Assembly: GCA_963843465.1 (NCBI GenBank)
Contig: CAWJKP010000001.1
Location: 2,542,001 to 2,606,000 of the forward strand
DNA from: CAWJKP01 sp963843465
Lineage (GTDB): Bacteria > Planctomycetota > Planctomycetia > Pirellulales > Thermoguttaceae
Length of the DNA: 64,000 nucleotides
Direction: 5' to 3'
Position 1 is the stretch's first letter. Every line of letters begins with the position of its first letter. The notes under the pieces are model-generated. The model was not told where the DNA came from and made no database searches. It was given only the letters and a program-made list of their open reading frames with translations. Below, piece by piece: positions 24,501 through 35,600 of the stretch. The translations under genes were made by a program, and so were the position numbers.

Positions 24501-24753
24501 CGTCAAGTCATGGACCACCGAGAACATGACGCCCATCGCCTTTGCCCTGGCCAAGGACCAACTCGTCGTGGCCTACGAGGGCGGCGGCGGCAAGGGAACC
24601 CACAAGCTGAGCGGGCTGCTCCGCTCCGACGGCTCGAAGGCATGGACGGTCGATCTGCCCGAGCAGGCCGTTATGAACCGGCTCGCGCTGGACCGCAACG
24701 GCCGAGTGTTGGTTGCCCTTTGCGACGGCTCGATCATCTGCCTGGGGCGGTGA
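21577..24753 (+). CDS. Exported PQQ-like beta-propeller protein with a methyltransferase-like N-domain
   Basis: 1058 aa. Residues 1-20 form a signal peptide (MKRIGLLLCGALLATSGTLW). Residues about 60-170 resemble a degenerate SAM-methyltransferase Rossmann fold (SLYVETSGATLPFADRLVDL, then VSDLCDADLTPELRSAWLRV), with no glycine-rich SAM loop. From about residue 200 the protein is a PQQ-type propeller, with repeated blades such as SGVVLWQRRLG, CADGKLLWKKP, AADGKEVWNFP, NAATGRCLWQL and DPKSGNVLWEKD. Similar proteins are frequent in planctomycetes. Whether it binds PQQ or calcium is not shown. GGAGAGG precedes the ATG. Confidence 0.85.
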   Translation: MKRIGLLLCGALLATSGTLWGMTADELTLKTGIAGGLCSFPRVAEGDQALAFELAKRPTLVVHLSSSSATNVARIRDAAEAEGTLGRSLYVETSGATLPFADRLVDLLVVSDLCDADLTPELRSAWLRVLAPRRGAALVGRAKAAGAGLSQEALKRWTRSLPLAKVLADDSGVWAILRTDLPPGSDPWTHRSHGSDNTQVSGDTTLKPPFLTQWWGMPRQEGFWGTTVVADKGRMFSMRSSRDAWNQVFLTARSLTSGVVLWQRRLGQTPEDKPGIKRVPHGGYIPGRSSLVVAEDSLFVIDRDGVLRLDAETGTQHGRIAGPKPAGQVKWIACSGGLLAALSGEADVVTPISYQTIADNPIGRNLAVYEAQSNHLLWQESLAGNVDERLIIIRDARIYCLVQGVGMVCRELRTGKVVWTNSDPGLQAEFRTPASKVVRELLVSQPNLLASGDVLLLKAKWAKNTAVLACADGKLLWKKPTFEGSYRALTALAVNGQWIGGGAPLDLKTGKQVAGPKFISSGCGPTTATPSYLITCFGAVSDMTSGKMIRYEDIKSPCDIGSIVAEGMMVTVPSECGCNYEVKGYRALTSAGAIRPHTAPAWKERLTVFDTAEPVSLAATDADWPTYRRDAQRSAASAATVGEQPKVLWRWTPLGATPYSSDHSAAAGPRLAADFMATAPVAVAGYVWFASHDGTVHCVKAADGKEVWNFPTASMLFAPPTIYGGRVLVGGGDGRIYCLNAATGRCLWQLLAAPADRRVFWFGHLVNTWPVVPGVVVQDGVAYAVAGFQKENGVHAYAFDPKSGNVLWEKDDSGAGGQAGPGGGYSSIGQVAVGDGKLWLCSSTSVPGSFALPSGDWKPEGAGQFGCEIGVLEGKWVVQGGRRLSETQDTLSRPLGNSGFAACALGKISTRVELGDSGIMLPAWDADLSVLPPQGVSGRLTAVATAKLLDWLSAKAGAPVRNGLPRKSKADDWSDVKSWTTENMTPIAFALAKDQLVVAYEGGGGKGTHKLSGLLRSDGSKAWTVDLPEQAVMNRLALDRNGRVLVALCDGSIICLGR

Positions 24754-24781
24754 TTTTCCAGGCTGTTCTCCCTGCGGATAA

Positions 24782-25031
24782 CCCCTGGCCTCGATCTGCC
24801 ACGGGCAGCAGATTCTCGTGGCCGCAGGCGTGGTGACGGGCCGCCGTTTGACGGCTTACCCCGCTCTCAAGCCCGATTTGGTCCGCTGCGGGGCCGTTTG
24901 GCGGGAACGTCAATGAGACGTTCTCCAATGCCGTGGTTGACGGTAATCTCGTCACCGCGGCCGCCTGGCCCGGGCATCCCGCGTGGATTCGGGAGTTCCT
25001 GGAAGTGTTGGGGACGAAGATCGAACCGTAG
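24782..25031 (+). pseudogene. DJ-1/PfpI family protein, C-terminal remnant
   Basis: The frame reads PLASICHGQQILVAAG, with the Cys-His nucleophile elbow of the DJ-1/PfpI family, and continues LTAYPALKPDLVRCGAVWRE. One extra C near 24908 shifts the frame, after which VNETFSNAVVDGNLVTAAAW and PGHPAWIREFLEVLGTK complete the domain to a TAG at 25031. The first half of the gene is absent. It is a double remnant, truncated and frameshifted. Confidence 0.8.
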
Positions 25032-25110
25032 CCCACGTAGGCCCGTACAGTCGCCAGCCGCGAGGTGAATTGGCGAGTGCAGTTCGCTTGGCCGGGCGAC
25101 GGGCCGATCA

Positions 25111-28100
25111 CTATTGAACCACCAGCGGAATGCTCTGGGAGTGGCTGTTGAACTCCGGGGCGTACATGCACTGGATCGTGGCCATGCCGGTCTGGTACTC
25201 GCCCTTGTGGACCACGCGGGTGGCGTACTCGAAGACATACGTGCCCTTGGGCAGGTAGTCGATGAAAAAGTGGCTGGCCGTGTCGCGGGTCGATTCGTAG
25301 TAGCCCAGGCCGTCCTGGTACTTGTAACTCGAAAGGACGTTGACCGGCTCCGTGCCGCTTGCGCGGTGGTCCTTGAGGTGCACGTACTCCATGTCGCGGT
25401 CGCTTTGCAGCACGATCCGCACCACCAGCTCGTCGCCCACCGCAAGCGGGCCCTTGACGGGCTCCAGCACCGGCCCTTTCGTCGTCAGCCGGCGGGCGTA
25501 GAGCGACTTGCTCAGCTTCAGCGGCGTGCCCTGGTAGGCGGTGACCTTGGCCATGTCTTCCAGGTACTGCCAATGGACGCTCCCCCAGGCCACGCCCTTA
25601 TCGAGCTTCTTCACCGTGATCCGGCCCAGTTCGGCGTGATCTCGTTGCGCAGCAACCGCTCCTCATAGAAGCCGGTGCCCGCCTCGACCCGCTGGGGCTT
25701 GATGACCGTCTGGCCCAGCGTCACCTGGACCAGCTCGTCCGAGGCCAGCAGGTTGTCGCCCCGCAACAAGAGTCCGTAGACGGCGTCGGCCGTGGCCTTG
25801 CTGGTCTTCCAGTCCTGGGTCTGCTTCTGCTTCAAGAGCCAGACCTTGCAGTCCTCGACCGCCCGGGCGTCGTCCATCACCTCGTCGAAGGCTTCGATCA
25901 TCATCGCCTGGGTCTCGATGGGCGCGTGGAACCACCACCAGGAGAGCTCCAGGTCCCGCCAGAACATGCCCAGCTCCTCGCTGGAGACCGAGCGCTCCTT
26001 GATCGAGCGCATGATATCCTGCGGCACGGCCTTGTCGCCGAAGCGTTTCAGGGCCACCGCCAGGTGGGCCTGCGACTGGCGGTCGGCCAGTTGCAGCCAG
26101 TATTTGCGGGCCTGGCCGAGGAAGTAATCGACCGCCTCCTGCTGCGGCGGGGCGACCGGATGGTCCTTGAGGAAGAAGCTGCGGCCGTAGAGGTACAGCG
26201 CGACGGTCGCGCTTAAGTGGTTCTCCTCAGGCTTGCCGGCCCGGAGGATCTCGCGATAGACCTGATCGATCCAGCCGTCCAGCCGCGCCAGCGACTTGAC
26301 CGCGGGGGCCGTGTCGATCGCCACGCCCAGGTGGCGCAGCCGGCCGAAGCCGGTGGTGATGTAGAGGGTGATGTAATCGTTGGGCGGGCCGCCGGGGAAC
26401 CAGGGCCAGGCCCCGTCGCCCATCTGCTGCTCGGTAAGCTTCTTCAAAAGCCGGGCCGTCTCCTCGTTTAGCCGGTTGTCGTCGAAGAGGATGCCCACGT
26501 TGCGGCGGGCCTGACTCTCGGCCTGCGCCTGCCGGACCCAGGGGGTCTCTTCCAGCATCACCGACTTCAGGTCCTGGTTCTTCTCCAGCGGGCTCTGCAG
26601 CGCGGGCGTGCCCTTCCACTGGTCGAAGATCCGCCGGATCTTGGGGTCGCTGGCCGCGATGTGCCGCGCCAGCGCGTTGGCGTACAGGCGGTTGAACGTC
26701 TGCTCCGTACACTCGTAAGGGAAGTCCATCAGGTAGGGCAGGGCCATCACCGCATACCACGAGGGATTGGAGACCATCTGGACGGTGAGCGTCTCGTTCT
26801 TCAGGGTCTTCGACTGGCCCGACTGGCTCAGCCGGGTGAAGTCGAACTTCTTGGTCTGGGGGCCGCGGATCGGCAGCGGCAGCGACTCGGTCACGAGGAT
26901 CCGCCGCGGGAGGATCGGCAGGAGCCCTTCCTCGCCGTCGGAAACCCGTCCCGTCGAGCCGACCGCCTTGTAGGCCAGCACTTCACCCCCGGCATCGGGA
27001 ACCTGCAATCGCCAGGAGAAACTCCGCGACTCTTTGGCGGGAATGTCGAAAGCCCGGTCCGTCACGAGGTTACCGAAGTAGCCATCGGCCGACTTGCCCG
27101 TGCGGGCGGCGGCCAGCGTCAGCCGCACGCTGCCGGCCAACCGCGTGGCCGACTGGTTGGCCACCTTGACGGTGAACTCCAGCACGTCGCCTTCGCGGAG
27201 GAACCGCGGCGGATTGGGCTGGACCATCAGGTCCTTGGCCGTGACCACCTTGTCCTCTAACTGGCCGCCGCGGAGATCGCGGTCGTGGGCGAAGGCGAGG
27301 AACTTCCATTCGGTGAGCGCCTCGGGCATGAGGAACTCCATTTTCACCCGGCCCTCGGCGTCGGAGAGCAAGTGTGGGAAGAAGAAGGCCGTCTCGTTGA
27401 GGTTCTTGCGGGCGGAGACCTGGCTCAGGTCCGGCCCTTGGGGTTGCCCCGGGGCCGGCCCTGCCGCCGGCTTGTCGGCCGCGCGATCGTAGGCCGCGCC
27501 GGCCAATGCCTTCTTCGCTTCCCCTCGGTACGCCACGCCGTCTCTCTTTTCCAACTGCTCGCCGGCCTGGTCTTCCCCGTTGGCCAACGCTCGCCGTGTT
27601 GCAGCCATGGGGGCCCCGGGGGCAGCGCCCAGAAAAGCGCCGCGCATCCCGCCTTTGCCGCCGAAGTACATGTAGCGCCAGAGGTTGACCGTGATGTCGG
27701 CCGGGAAGGAGCGGTAGGTCATCTGCACGTCCTTCCGCGCCAGCGGCCAGGAGCCCTGCAAATGCATGAGCGACTTGGACATGTTCTCGAACTGCACTTG
27801 CAGGTTCGAGTGGTCCTCGCGGAAGACCCCGAAGCCCGGCGGCCAGGCGTGCGGCAGGTAGGCGTCCAAGGAGCGGTCGTAGAGCGCGGCCACCATTTCG
27901 GCCGCCGCGTGCTTGGCGTCGGGACCGGTGATCACCGCGGTCCACGTCTCCCGCTGGCCGGGCTGGAGCTTGGAAACGAAATGCTCCCAGGCGACCGACA
28001 ACTTCTTGTTGGTCCAGGGGACCTCGACCCGGTGCATGGTCAGATAGGCCCGGTTCTCCCGGACCATCGTCACCCGCAGCGTGAAGCCGCCCCGCAGGGC

Positions 28101-31100
28101 CTCGGTGATCGCCTGCTTGATCGGCTGCTGCGCGGCCCCCGGTTCCGTCCAGAAGGCCTGGAGCTGCTTGCCGCGATGCTCGATCTCCAGGTAGGCCCGG
28201 GCCTTCTCGTAGCCGGTGCCCCAGAGGGCCATGAATTCCTGTCCCGGCTCCAACGTCCACGCGGGCGACGCCACCAGATTGGGCACCTTGACCGACAACC
28301 GCTTGGCGTCGGGCTTGAGGACCAACAGCGGCAAGAGCGCCGTCACTTTCTTCTGAAAGCGGTCCTGCGTGGCCAGCACGGCGCGGTAGGCCCCGGCCTC
28401 CAGCTTGAAGCCCAGCGTCGCCTTTCCGGCCGGGTCGGTATTGAAGCCCTCCTCGCCCACGACCTCACCCAGTTCCCAGGAGCTGGGGTTGGACAGGTCC
28501 GGCTCGGGCTCGGGCTGAAGCTTAGGGGTCTTGCGGCCCGCCTCCTTCGCCACCCCGCCCTTCCGCGCGGGACCAGGGAGCCGCCCCGCCGGCGTGGCCG
28601 CCAGGGCTAACGTCCGGCCCTTCCGCACGGGAACGGGAAAGAACGAGCCCGAAAGGCTGGCGCGGTGGACGCTCTCCGGCTGCTTCAGCCGATAGACCTT
28701 GACCGCGCCCTCCGCGCGTTGGCCTTCGCCGTCCAGCGTCTGCGTGCTGATGGCGATCTTCACCGGCTGTTTCTCGGTGAGCCACTCTTCCGCGGTCATC
28801 GACGCGGCCAGCGCCGTGTAACCGACGTTCACGCTGCGATTGGCCGAGCGGGTCTCGCCGGCCGTGTCGGTCACGTCGGCATAGACCGCGTAGTGGAACG
28901 TGGGCTCGTCCTGTTCCGAAACCGACAGGTCCGGCCTGGCCACAAACTCCACCTGGAACGTGCCGTCGCTCTGGGTGATCGCCGTGCCGTGGGCAATCTC
29001 CTGGCTGGCGGTCTGCTGCGGGCTCCGCCACCAGTAGCACCACATCCACCAGATCGGATAACGCACCTCGCGGACCACGCGGTAGCGGACCTTGGCCCCA
29101 TCGGTCGCGGCCCCCGTGTAGGCCGTGGCCTTGCCCTGCAGGCTCACTTTGTCGCCCAGCCGCGGGGCCGTCTTGGGCGGCTCCAGCACCACCTGGAACT
29201 TGGGCCGCTTGTATTCCTCGACGCTCACGGCGGTCATGCCGCGCAGCTCGCCCTCGGCGCGGATCGTCATCCGCCCCATGAGCCGATCGCGGGGCGCCGT
29301 AAAGCTGCCGCTGAAAGAGCCGTAATCGTTGCTGCGGTGCTCCTGCTTGGCGATCTCCTTGTTGTTGACGTTGGCAAAGACCACGGTGACCGCCTCGCCG
29401 CCGAGCACCTTGTAGTCGTCGGCCTCCTGGTCCACGCGGATCGAGATCCCCTTGTACTGGATCGTCTGCCCCGGCCGGTAGAGCGAGCGGTCGGTGAAAA
29501 AGACCGTCCGCTTGTAGGGCTGCGGCTTGCGGTTACCGCTGTAGTTGTAATAGTCGTTGGCCGACGAGAGCTGCTGGTCCCTGAACGTCGCGAGGACCAG
29601 GCAGCCTTGGTTGCCGCCGGCCTGGAGGGAGAAAAGGCCGTTGGCGTCGGTCTTGGCCTGCGGGCCGGCGGCGAAGGAGTTCCAGTTCACGCGGCACCAC
29701 GCCTGCACGTCCGCGCCGGCCAACGGTTGGCCCGAAATCGCGTCCAGCACGAAGCCTTCGATCAGGCCGTCGCCCCAGCGGGACCGCATCACCACCGCCA
29801 GGTTGCTCACCCAGACGTCGGTGAACGTGACCTGGTTGTTCTGCCCGCCGAACCCCGGATCGGCACTGGAAACGAGGAAGTAGAAGCCGGGCTTCAACCC
29901 CTGAGGCGCCGGCAGCTCTTCGACCCGTAACTGGTAATCGGGCGTCGCCGGCAGCTTGGCCGACCACTCCAGCTCCGGCTTCTTGGCCAGCAGGGCGTTG
30001 CGCTGATTGATGTCGAGGTACTCGGGCCGGTTCCTGGCGCTCTTGAGCAACTCGACATAGTCGTAACGCACCGCGCGGAAGTAGACCTGCGTCAGGTTGC
30101 GGTAGTGGACCTCGATTTTGACCTGGCTGCCCTCCGCCACAGCGGGCGCAAGGGGCCACACCCGCTCGGTCGTCACCTGGCACGAGCGGGCCTCGATCTC
30201 CTGCAGCAAGTTGTAGCAGAACTTGCCGCCGAAGGTCTCCGCAAAGGCCCGCGCCCCTGGTCGGCCAGGTCGTGGGCGGCGACCAAGTCGCCTTCCTCCC
30301 GCAGCACCAGCGCCAAGCGGTAGCGGGCCAGCGCCGAAACCTCGTGGTCGCCCCAGCGGCGGATGAACTGTTTCAGCGCCGCCTGGTAGCGGGCATTCTT
30401 CTCCTCGCCGACGGCCTTGTTGTAACCGAAGATCAGCCGCTCCAGATCGGCGTCCAGCAAGGCCGCCTTCTCGACATCGTCCGCATGGAAGCCGACCAGC
30501 TTCTGATAGAGCTTGACGGCCTTGACGACCGGCGAATCGGCGTCGGTCGTGGAGACTTCCCATTTCACGAACTCCTCGGCCGGACTGAAAATCGGGCTTC
30601 CGGCCGAAAGCTCGAAGGCATCCTCCGGCTTGGCCGCCGCTTGTTCGCCCGAGGTGTAGAACTCCAACGCCTGGTGGGCAAGGAAGTCGTAGAGCGTCGG
30701 CCGCCAGGTGTCGGGTACCGTGCCCCGCTGCAAAAGGTCGTCGTACTGGGCGACCGGGATCGCCTTCAGCTCCGCCTCCGGTCCCAGCGCCTTGGTGAAC
30801 TGCCGGTCGATCTCGGCGAACAGCCGCGGCAAGTCCCAGGTGGTAAAATCCTTGCTCGGCGGAGCGGCCGTTGCCGTCCGCTGCATGAACCGCCAGCGAT
30901 TCTGCTGGAAATAGTGCCAATACCAATCGGCCAGGATGGCGTCCATCACGGGGACCATTTCCTTGGGCGCCTTGGCGATCTCCGCCTCCAGGCGGGTGAT
31001 CTTCTCCTCGGGCTTATTGCCCTGGATGTTCCCCTCCAGGGCAATCTTCTTGGCGATGGCCTTGATGGCCTCGGGGTAAGCCTTCTCCTGCATGGCCCCC

Positions 31101-31261
31101 TGAATGATGGGGTCAAGTCGCTCGATGGCTGTCTTCGGCAGGCCCTTGTTGACCGCCTCGTCCACCTGCTTCCACTGCGGGTCCCATTTGCCCGCGATGG
31201 CTTGGGGCCCTTGGAGGAGGAAAACCACTGCCGCCAACAGGAGTATGAGCGTTCGGTGCAT
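25111..31261 (-). pseudogene. Alpha-2-macroglobulin family protein, two frameshifts
   Basis: A giant exported gene of about 2050 aa. The ATG at 31261 begins MHRTLILLLAAVVFLLQGPQ, a signal peptide. The first frame break, near 30257, is one G missing from a G run (ADQG to ARAFAETFGGKF). The body then reads without interruption for 4.6 kb through macroglobulin (MG) domains, for example YRPGQTIQYKGISIRV and LTEKQPVKIAIST. The thioester motif is present as YECTEQTFNRLY near residue 1517. A second one-base loss near 25631 moves the last 165 residues into another frame (KKLDKGVAWGSVHWQYLEDM). Length is two bases short of a multiple of three, so both breaks are single deletions and may be sequence errors. 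Bacterial A2M proteins trap foreign proteases; the usual partner pbpC is not adjacent. Confidence 0.85.
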
Positions 31262-31321
31262 GGTATTTCTCGTGGTTTTTCCGGAGGCCAATGATTGTCG
31301 CCCCAACAAAGACGAGGATGC

Positions 31322-32520
31322 TCAGTGGAAAGTTCCAAAATGCGGCGTGCCAGCGGACAACAACTGCTGTTTGCGCATGACCGAGAGCATGAGCTTCTTG
31401 CCTGCCGCGTCGTCCCGTATCTGGCCGAGGTCCTCGACGGTGCGGACCGGCTTGCCGTTGCAGGCAAGAATGACGTCGTCCTTTTGCAGCCCGGCCCTGG
31501 CGGCGGGAACGACCTGATCGGGCATCTGCGGGGTTCGGGCGATGGCCTTCAGCTCGGGCTTCCGCACGCCGAATTGGTCCATGGGGAAGTTGACGAAGCC
31601 AAGTTGGAGCGCCGGCGACTGCGGCTTCACTCGGAAGTCGCCGCTGGCCGGGTCGACGAACATCGCGTCGGCGACGATGGAGTGCGCATCGCGCTGCGAC
31701 TGCCGGGCCAGCCCGGCTGCCGGCTTTGGCGGCGCCACGCCGGGCCGGTGGACGAGGTTGTAGTCCATTTCCTTGCCCCAGGGCGTCGAGGGCATGCCGC
31801 CAGCCGGCAGGTAGCCCTCGGACCCGATGATGTTGCGGCGGAACACGTCCTGGCTGTGCTTGTACCAGACGTGCGGGTGGAAGCCGTTGTTGACGATGAT
31901 GTTGTTCTCCACCACGCGGTGGAATCCTTCGCGGTTCTTCAGGCCGCCGTGCAGGCAGAGGTTATTGTAGATGTGGTAGTTGGAGGAGCCGTTGTCCAGG
32001 TCGATGTCCCAGCCGTGGTCGCAGCGCCAGCGGTTATTGCGAATCACGACGGTCTTGACGGCATCCAGCAGCGGCACGTCCTTCTCGGCTTCCCAAACCT
32101 TGTCGTCGTTCAGGTTCAGGCCGTCGAGGCCCCAGAAGCGGTCGCGGCCCCAGGAATTGAACGAGCCGTGGTCGCCGGTTTCCTTGACCGTATCGAAGAT
32201 GTCGCAGAACTCGATCACATGGCCGCCCCAGCAGCCGTCGCCGATATTGATCCCGGCCCACTTCAGACCCTTCAGCCGGACCCCGCCGCTGATCACCATC
32301 TGCTCGTTTCGATAGGCTTGGTACACGACAGGTGCCGTTGGAGTCCCGGAGTCTTCGGCCGTGAGGATCAAGGTGTCGGTGAGGTAGTGCGTCCCGCCGC
32401 GCAGGTAGATCGTGACCGGCTCGCGCCCCTTTGCCTGCCGCGCCGCCTGCTGCGCCCGTTGCAGGGTGGCATACGGTCGTTCCAAGGGGCGAAGACATTG
32501 TAGCTCCTTCCCAGGGCGGC
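31322..32520 (-). pseudogene. Right-handed beta-helix/PDZ protein with internal deletion
   Basis: The N-terminal part reads YATLQRAQQAARQAKGREPV and TIYLRGGTHYLTDTLILTAE, the usual opening of secreted planctomycete beta-helix proteins. After SGGVRLKGLKW the text jumps directly to AGINIGDGCWGGHVIEFCDI, which in intact relatives lies several hundred residues further on. The helix then continues (VIRNNRWRCDHGWDIDLDNG; NNIIVNNGFHPHVWYKHSQD) and ends in a PDZ-like domain (ARAGLQKDDVILACNGKPVR). The start is unclear: upstream the frame runs into unrelated text (GDVIAAALGRSYNVFAPW in another frame). It lies 60 bases upstream of the A2M gene on the same strand. Confidence 0.7.
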
Positions 32521-32698
32521 CGCTATCACGTCCCCGAACTTCTGATCCACCACGGTAACCCTCTCGCCTTTTCCCCGGTACAGTTTGTATCTGGCGCTCC
32601 CCTGGCTGTAAGATCAGAGAAGTTGTCAACGAAACGAACCCGCGGGCAACACGATCGTATTCATTCTCGGGTTGCCGGGAAAGGCAAGGGTGATCGGC
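32521..32698. other. Divergent intergenic region
   Basis: Separates the minus-strand beta-helix gene from the plus-strand DUF6259 gene. No confident promoter was identified. A frame with KLYRGKGERVTVVDQKFGD text on the minus strand may be a remnant of another gene's end. Confidence 0.35.
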
Positions 32699-35600
32699 AT
32701 GACGCGTCTGGGCCGTCTTTTGCTGATGGCAGTCGTCCTTCTGACCGCTCCGGTCTTCGTGTGGGGCGACGAAGTGCTGCTGATCGTAGAGAAGCCGCCC
32801 GCAGACGGCCTGGTCGTGGCACACGTTGATCTCACGGCTGCGGCCCGGCGGTGCCAGCAGACGGTCGAACCGGCGGGACTGCGGGCTACGACCGGACCCG
32901 CCGGGCAGAACGTGCCTATCCAACTGGTCCCCGATGCCGACTATGACGCCGAGAAGCATATTGTCGGCACCCTGGTCCTTCGCTTCCCGGCGGCTAGCGA
33001 CGGCCGTGTGCGGCTTGGGTTTACGCCCGGCGTGGCCAAGATGGTGCCTTGGAATGGTCGGGTAGAGATGCGAGGCGTGAGCCTCACACACGATGCCAAG
33101 CGGCAGGGCGGCTTTCCCTCGCAGATCACCTTCGCAGACGGCAAGGCGCTGGACAGTCTGCGGTGGAACGATCGGCTCTATCATCGTCAACTGGGCGGGT
33201 TCAGCTCGGCCGCCGATCCGCAGGCCAAAGTCACGCTGGTGGCCAAAGGTCCGCTCTCGACGGCAGTACGGGTGACCGGCCGTTACATGCAGGCCGGCGG
33301 CAAGGCCCCGCCTTCGGCGCCGCAGGCCGTCTACGACTGGCTCTATCTGGCTGACCGGCCGCTGGTGCTGGTGCGGGCGACGATTACGCAGACGGAGACC
33401 TTCTCCTGGCCGGAGGTGCATTTCCTGGAACTGAACTACCCGCGGGAGGCGATGCCCCAGTGGGCCGGCGGCGAGCCGATGGAACGGGGCCAGTTCACGG
33501 CATCCAACAAGAGCTTCGGGTTCTCCCAATGGGGCGCGATCCTGGACGGGCCCCGGGCAATCGGCATGTTCCAGTGCGGCCGGGTCCTGTTCTACGACGG
33601 CGGCCCCGGCACGTATCTGCAAGCGCACGGCGACGCGGCGTGGCAGCCCTGGGGCCAGACGCGGCGAGAGTTCTCTGCCTGGCTTTGGATCGGAATTGCC
33701 CCCCAGCCTGCCGAGGCCATTCGCGCGGCAGCGGCGAGATTGCCAACCGCCTCGCAGGTTACGGTCACCGTCCGCACCGTGCGCGAGCGGATCGAGCGGG
33801 CGCGGTCAGAGCTGGCAGCCCTGCCGCTAGCCGAGCAGCGGGCCGGCTGGTGGCGGATCGCCGGGGCCGAGCAGCTCGAAGCCCAGATGCGGTTCGAGGA
33901 AGCCTTGCAGGCGGCGTCGGGGAAACCTCCGGCCGGTTGGACTGCGTTGAGCGCGGGCGACCTGGGCCTCGCCCTTCAGCGAGCCGAAGGCGGTGTCCGG
34001 CTGGCTAGCCTCTACGACTCCTCCTCACGGCGACAACTGCTCGCCCCGCAGGTCCTGCCGCTGTTCGACCTCACGCTCCGCCACGTGATGAGCAAGGAGA
34101 CGCTGCAACTGAAGGCCGATGCCGGCTGGACGGAATGCGAGGTTACAACGTCCGATCCGGCCAAGGGCGCCGAGATCCGCTGGCAGCGGCCGGCCGAGAA
34201 GCGGCTGGAGGGGCTACGGGTCGTGGCACAGATCCTTCCCGGGCCAACCGGCGCTTTCCACTGGCGGCTCAAGGTGGAAGGCGTGCCGGCCGAGTGGAGC
34301 GTCTGGAAGCTCCGCTTCCCGCAACTGGCCGTGGCCGACTTGGGGCGGCATGCCAAGGTGCTTCTGCCCCGCGGCGCAGGCGAGTTGCAGCAGGACCCGT
34401 GGCAGCGGACGTTCCCGTATCGAGGCACCTATCCCAGCGGCTGGACCAGCATGCAGTTGCTGGCGGCCTACGACGCCGACGGCAAGGCGGGCCTCTACGT
34501 GGCCATGCACGACCCGTCGGGGAGCACCAAGGACATCGTGGTGGAGAGCCAGCCGGCGGAGCGGGCCGTGACGCTGGCCTTCGAGCACCCGGCGGCCAAC
34601 ATGGGTGTGGGCGGCAACGGCTTCGAGCTGAGCGGCGAGGCCGTCTGGCAGCTTCTGCACGGCGACTGGTTCGACGCCGCGGTGATCTACCGCGACTGGG
34701 TCCGCCGCTCGGCCCGCTGGTATCCGCGGCTGGGGCCCGAGGGCCGCACGGACACGCCCCTCTGGATGCGGGAGCTGTCGGCCTGGGCCCAGACCGGCGG
34801 GGCGCCCGGCGAGTGTGCCGCCCGGGTCAAGGAGTTCCAGAAGTACCTCGGCGTGCCGGTCGGCTTCCACTGGTACAGTTGGCACCAGATCCCCTTCGAC
34901 AACGACTACCCGCACTACTTCCCGGCCAAGCCGGGGTTCGCCGAGGCGGTCCGCGACCTCCAGGCGTCGGGCGTGTACGTGATGCCCTACATCAACGGCC
35001 GGCTATGGGACACGCACGACCGGGGCCGCGACGACTTCGAGTTCACCCGCCGGGCCTTGCCGGCCGCTGCCAAGGATGAGCAGGGCAAGCCCTACATCGA
35101 GATGTACGGGAGCAAGGAGTCCGACGGCAGCCCCGTGCGACTGGCAGTCATGTGTCCGACCACCGAGCTTTGGCGCGACACGATGCGCGCCACGGTGCTG
35201 CGGCTCTTCGGGGAGTGCGGCGTGAAGGGCGTCTATATGGACCAGATCGCCGCGGCCAAACCCGAGCTTTGCTTCGATCGCACGCACGGTCATCCCCTGG
35301 GCGGCGGCCACTGGTGGACCGAAGGCTACTGGGCCCTTGTGGAGTCGATCCGCAAGGCCAAGCCGGCAGATTGCATGCTCACCACCGAGTGCAACGCCGA
35401 GCCCTACACGCAGGTCTTCGACGGCTACCTCACTTGGCACTGGCAGTACGACAACCAGGTGCCGGTCTTCCCGGCCGTCTACGGCGGCGCGATCCAGATG
35501 TTCGGCCGGGCCTACCGCGGCGGCCCCGGCAAAGACCTGGCCCTGCGGATGAAGGCCGGCCAGCAACTGGTCTACGGCGAGCAGATCGGCTGGCTCGACC

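Noticed and set aside
27285..28610. A 441-aa plus-strand ORF inside the A2M gene
   Set aside because: Antisense to recognisable macroglobulin domains; no ribosome binding site or motif.
32530..33628. A 370-residue upstream extension of the beta-helix frame
   Set aside because: It lies antisense to the DUF6259 gene, which has a signal peptide and domain matches.
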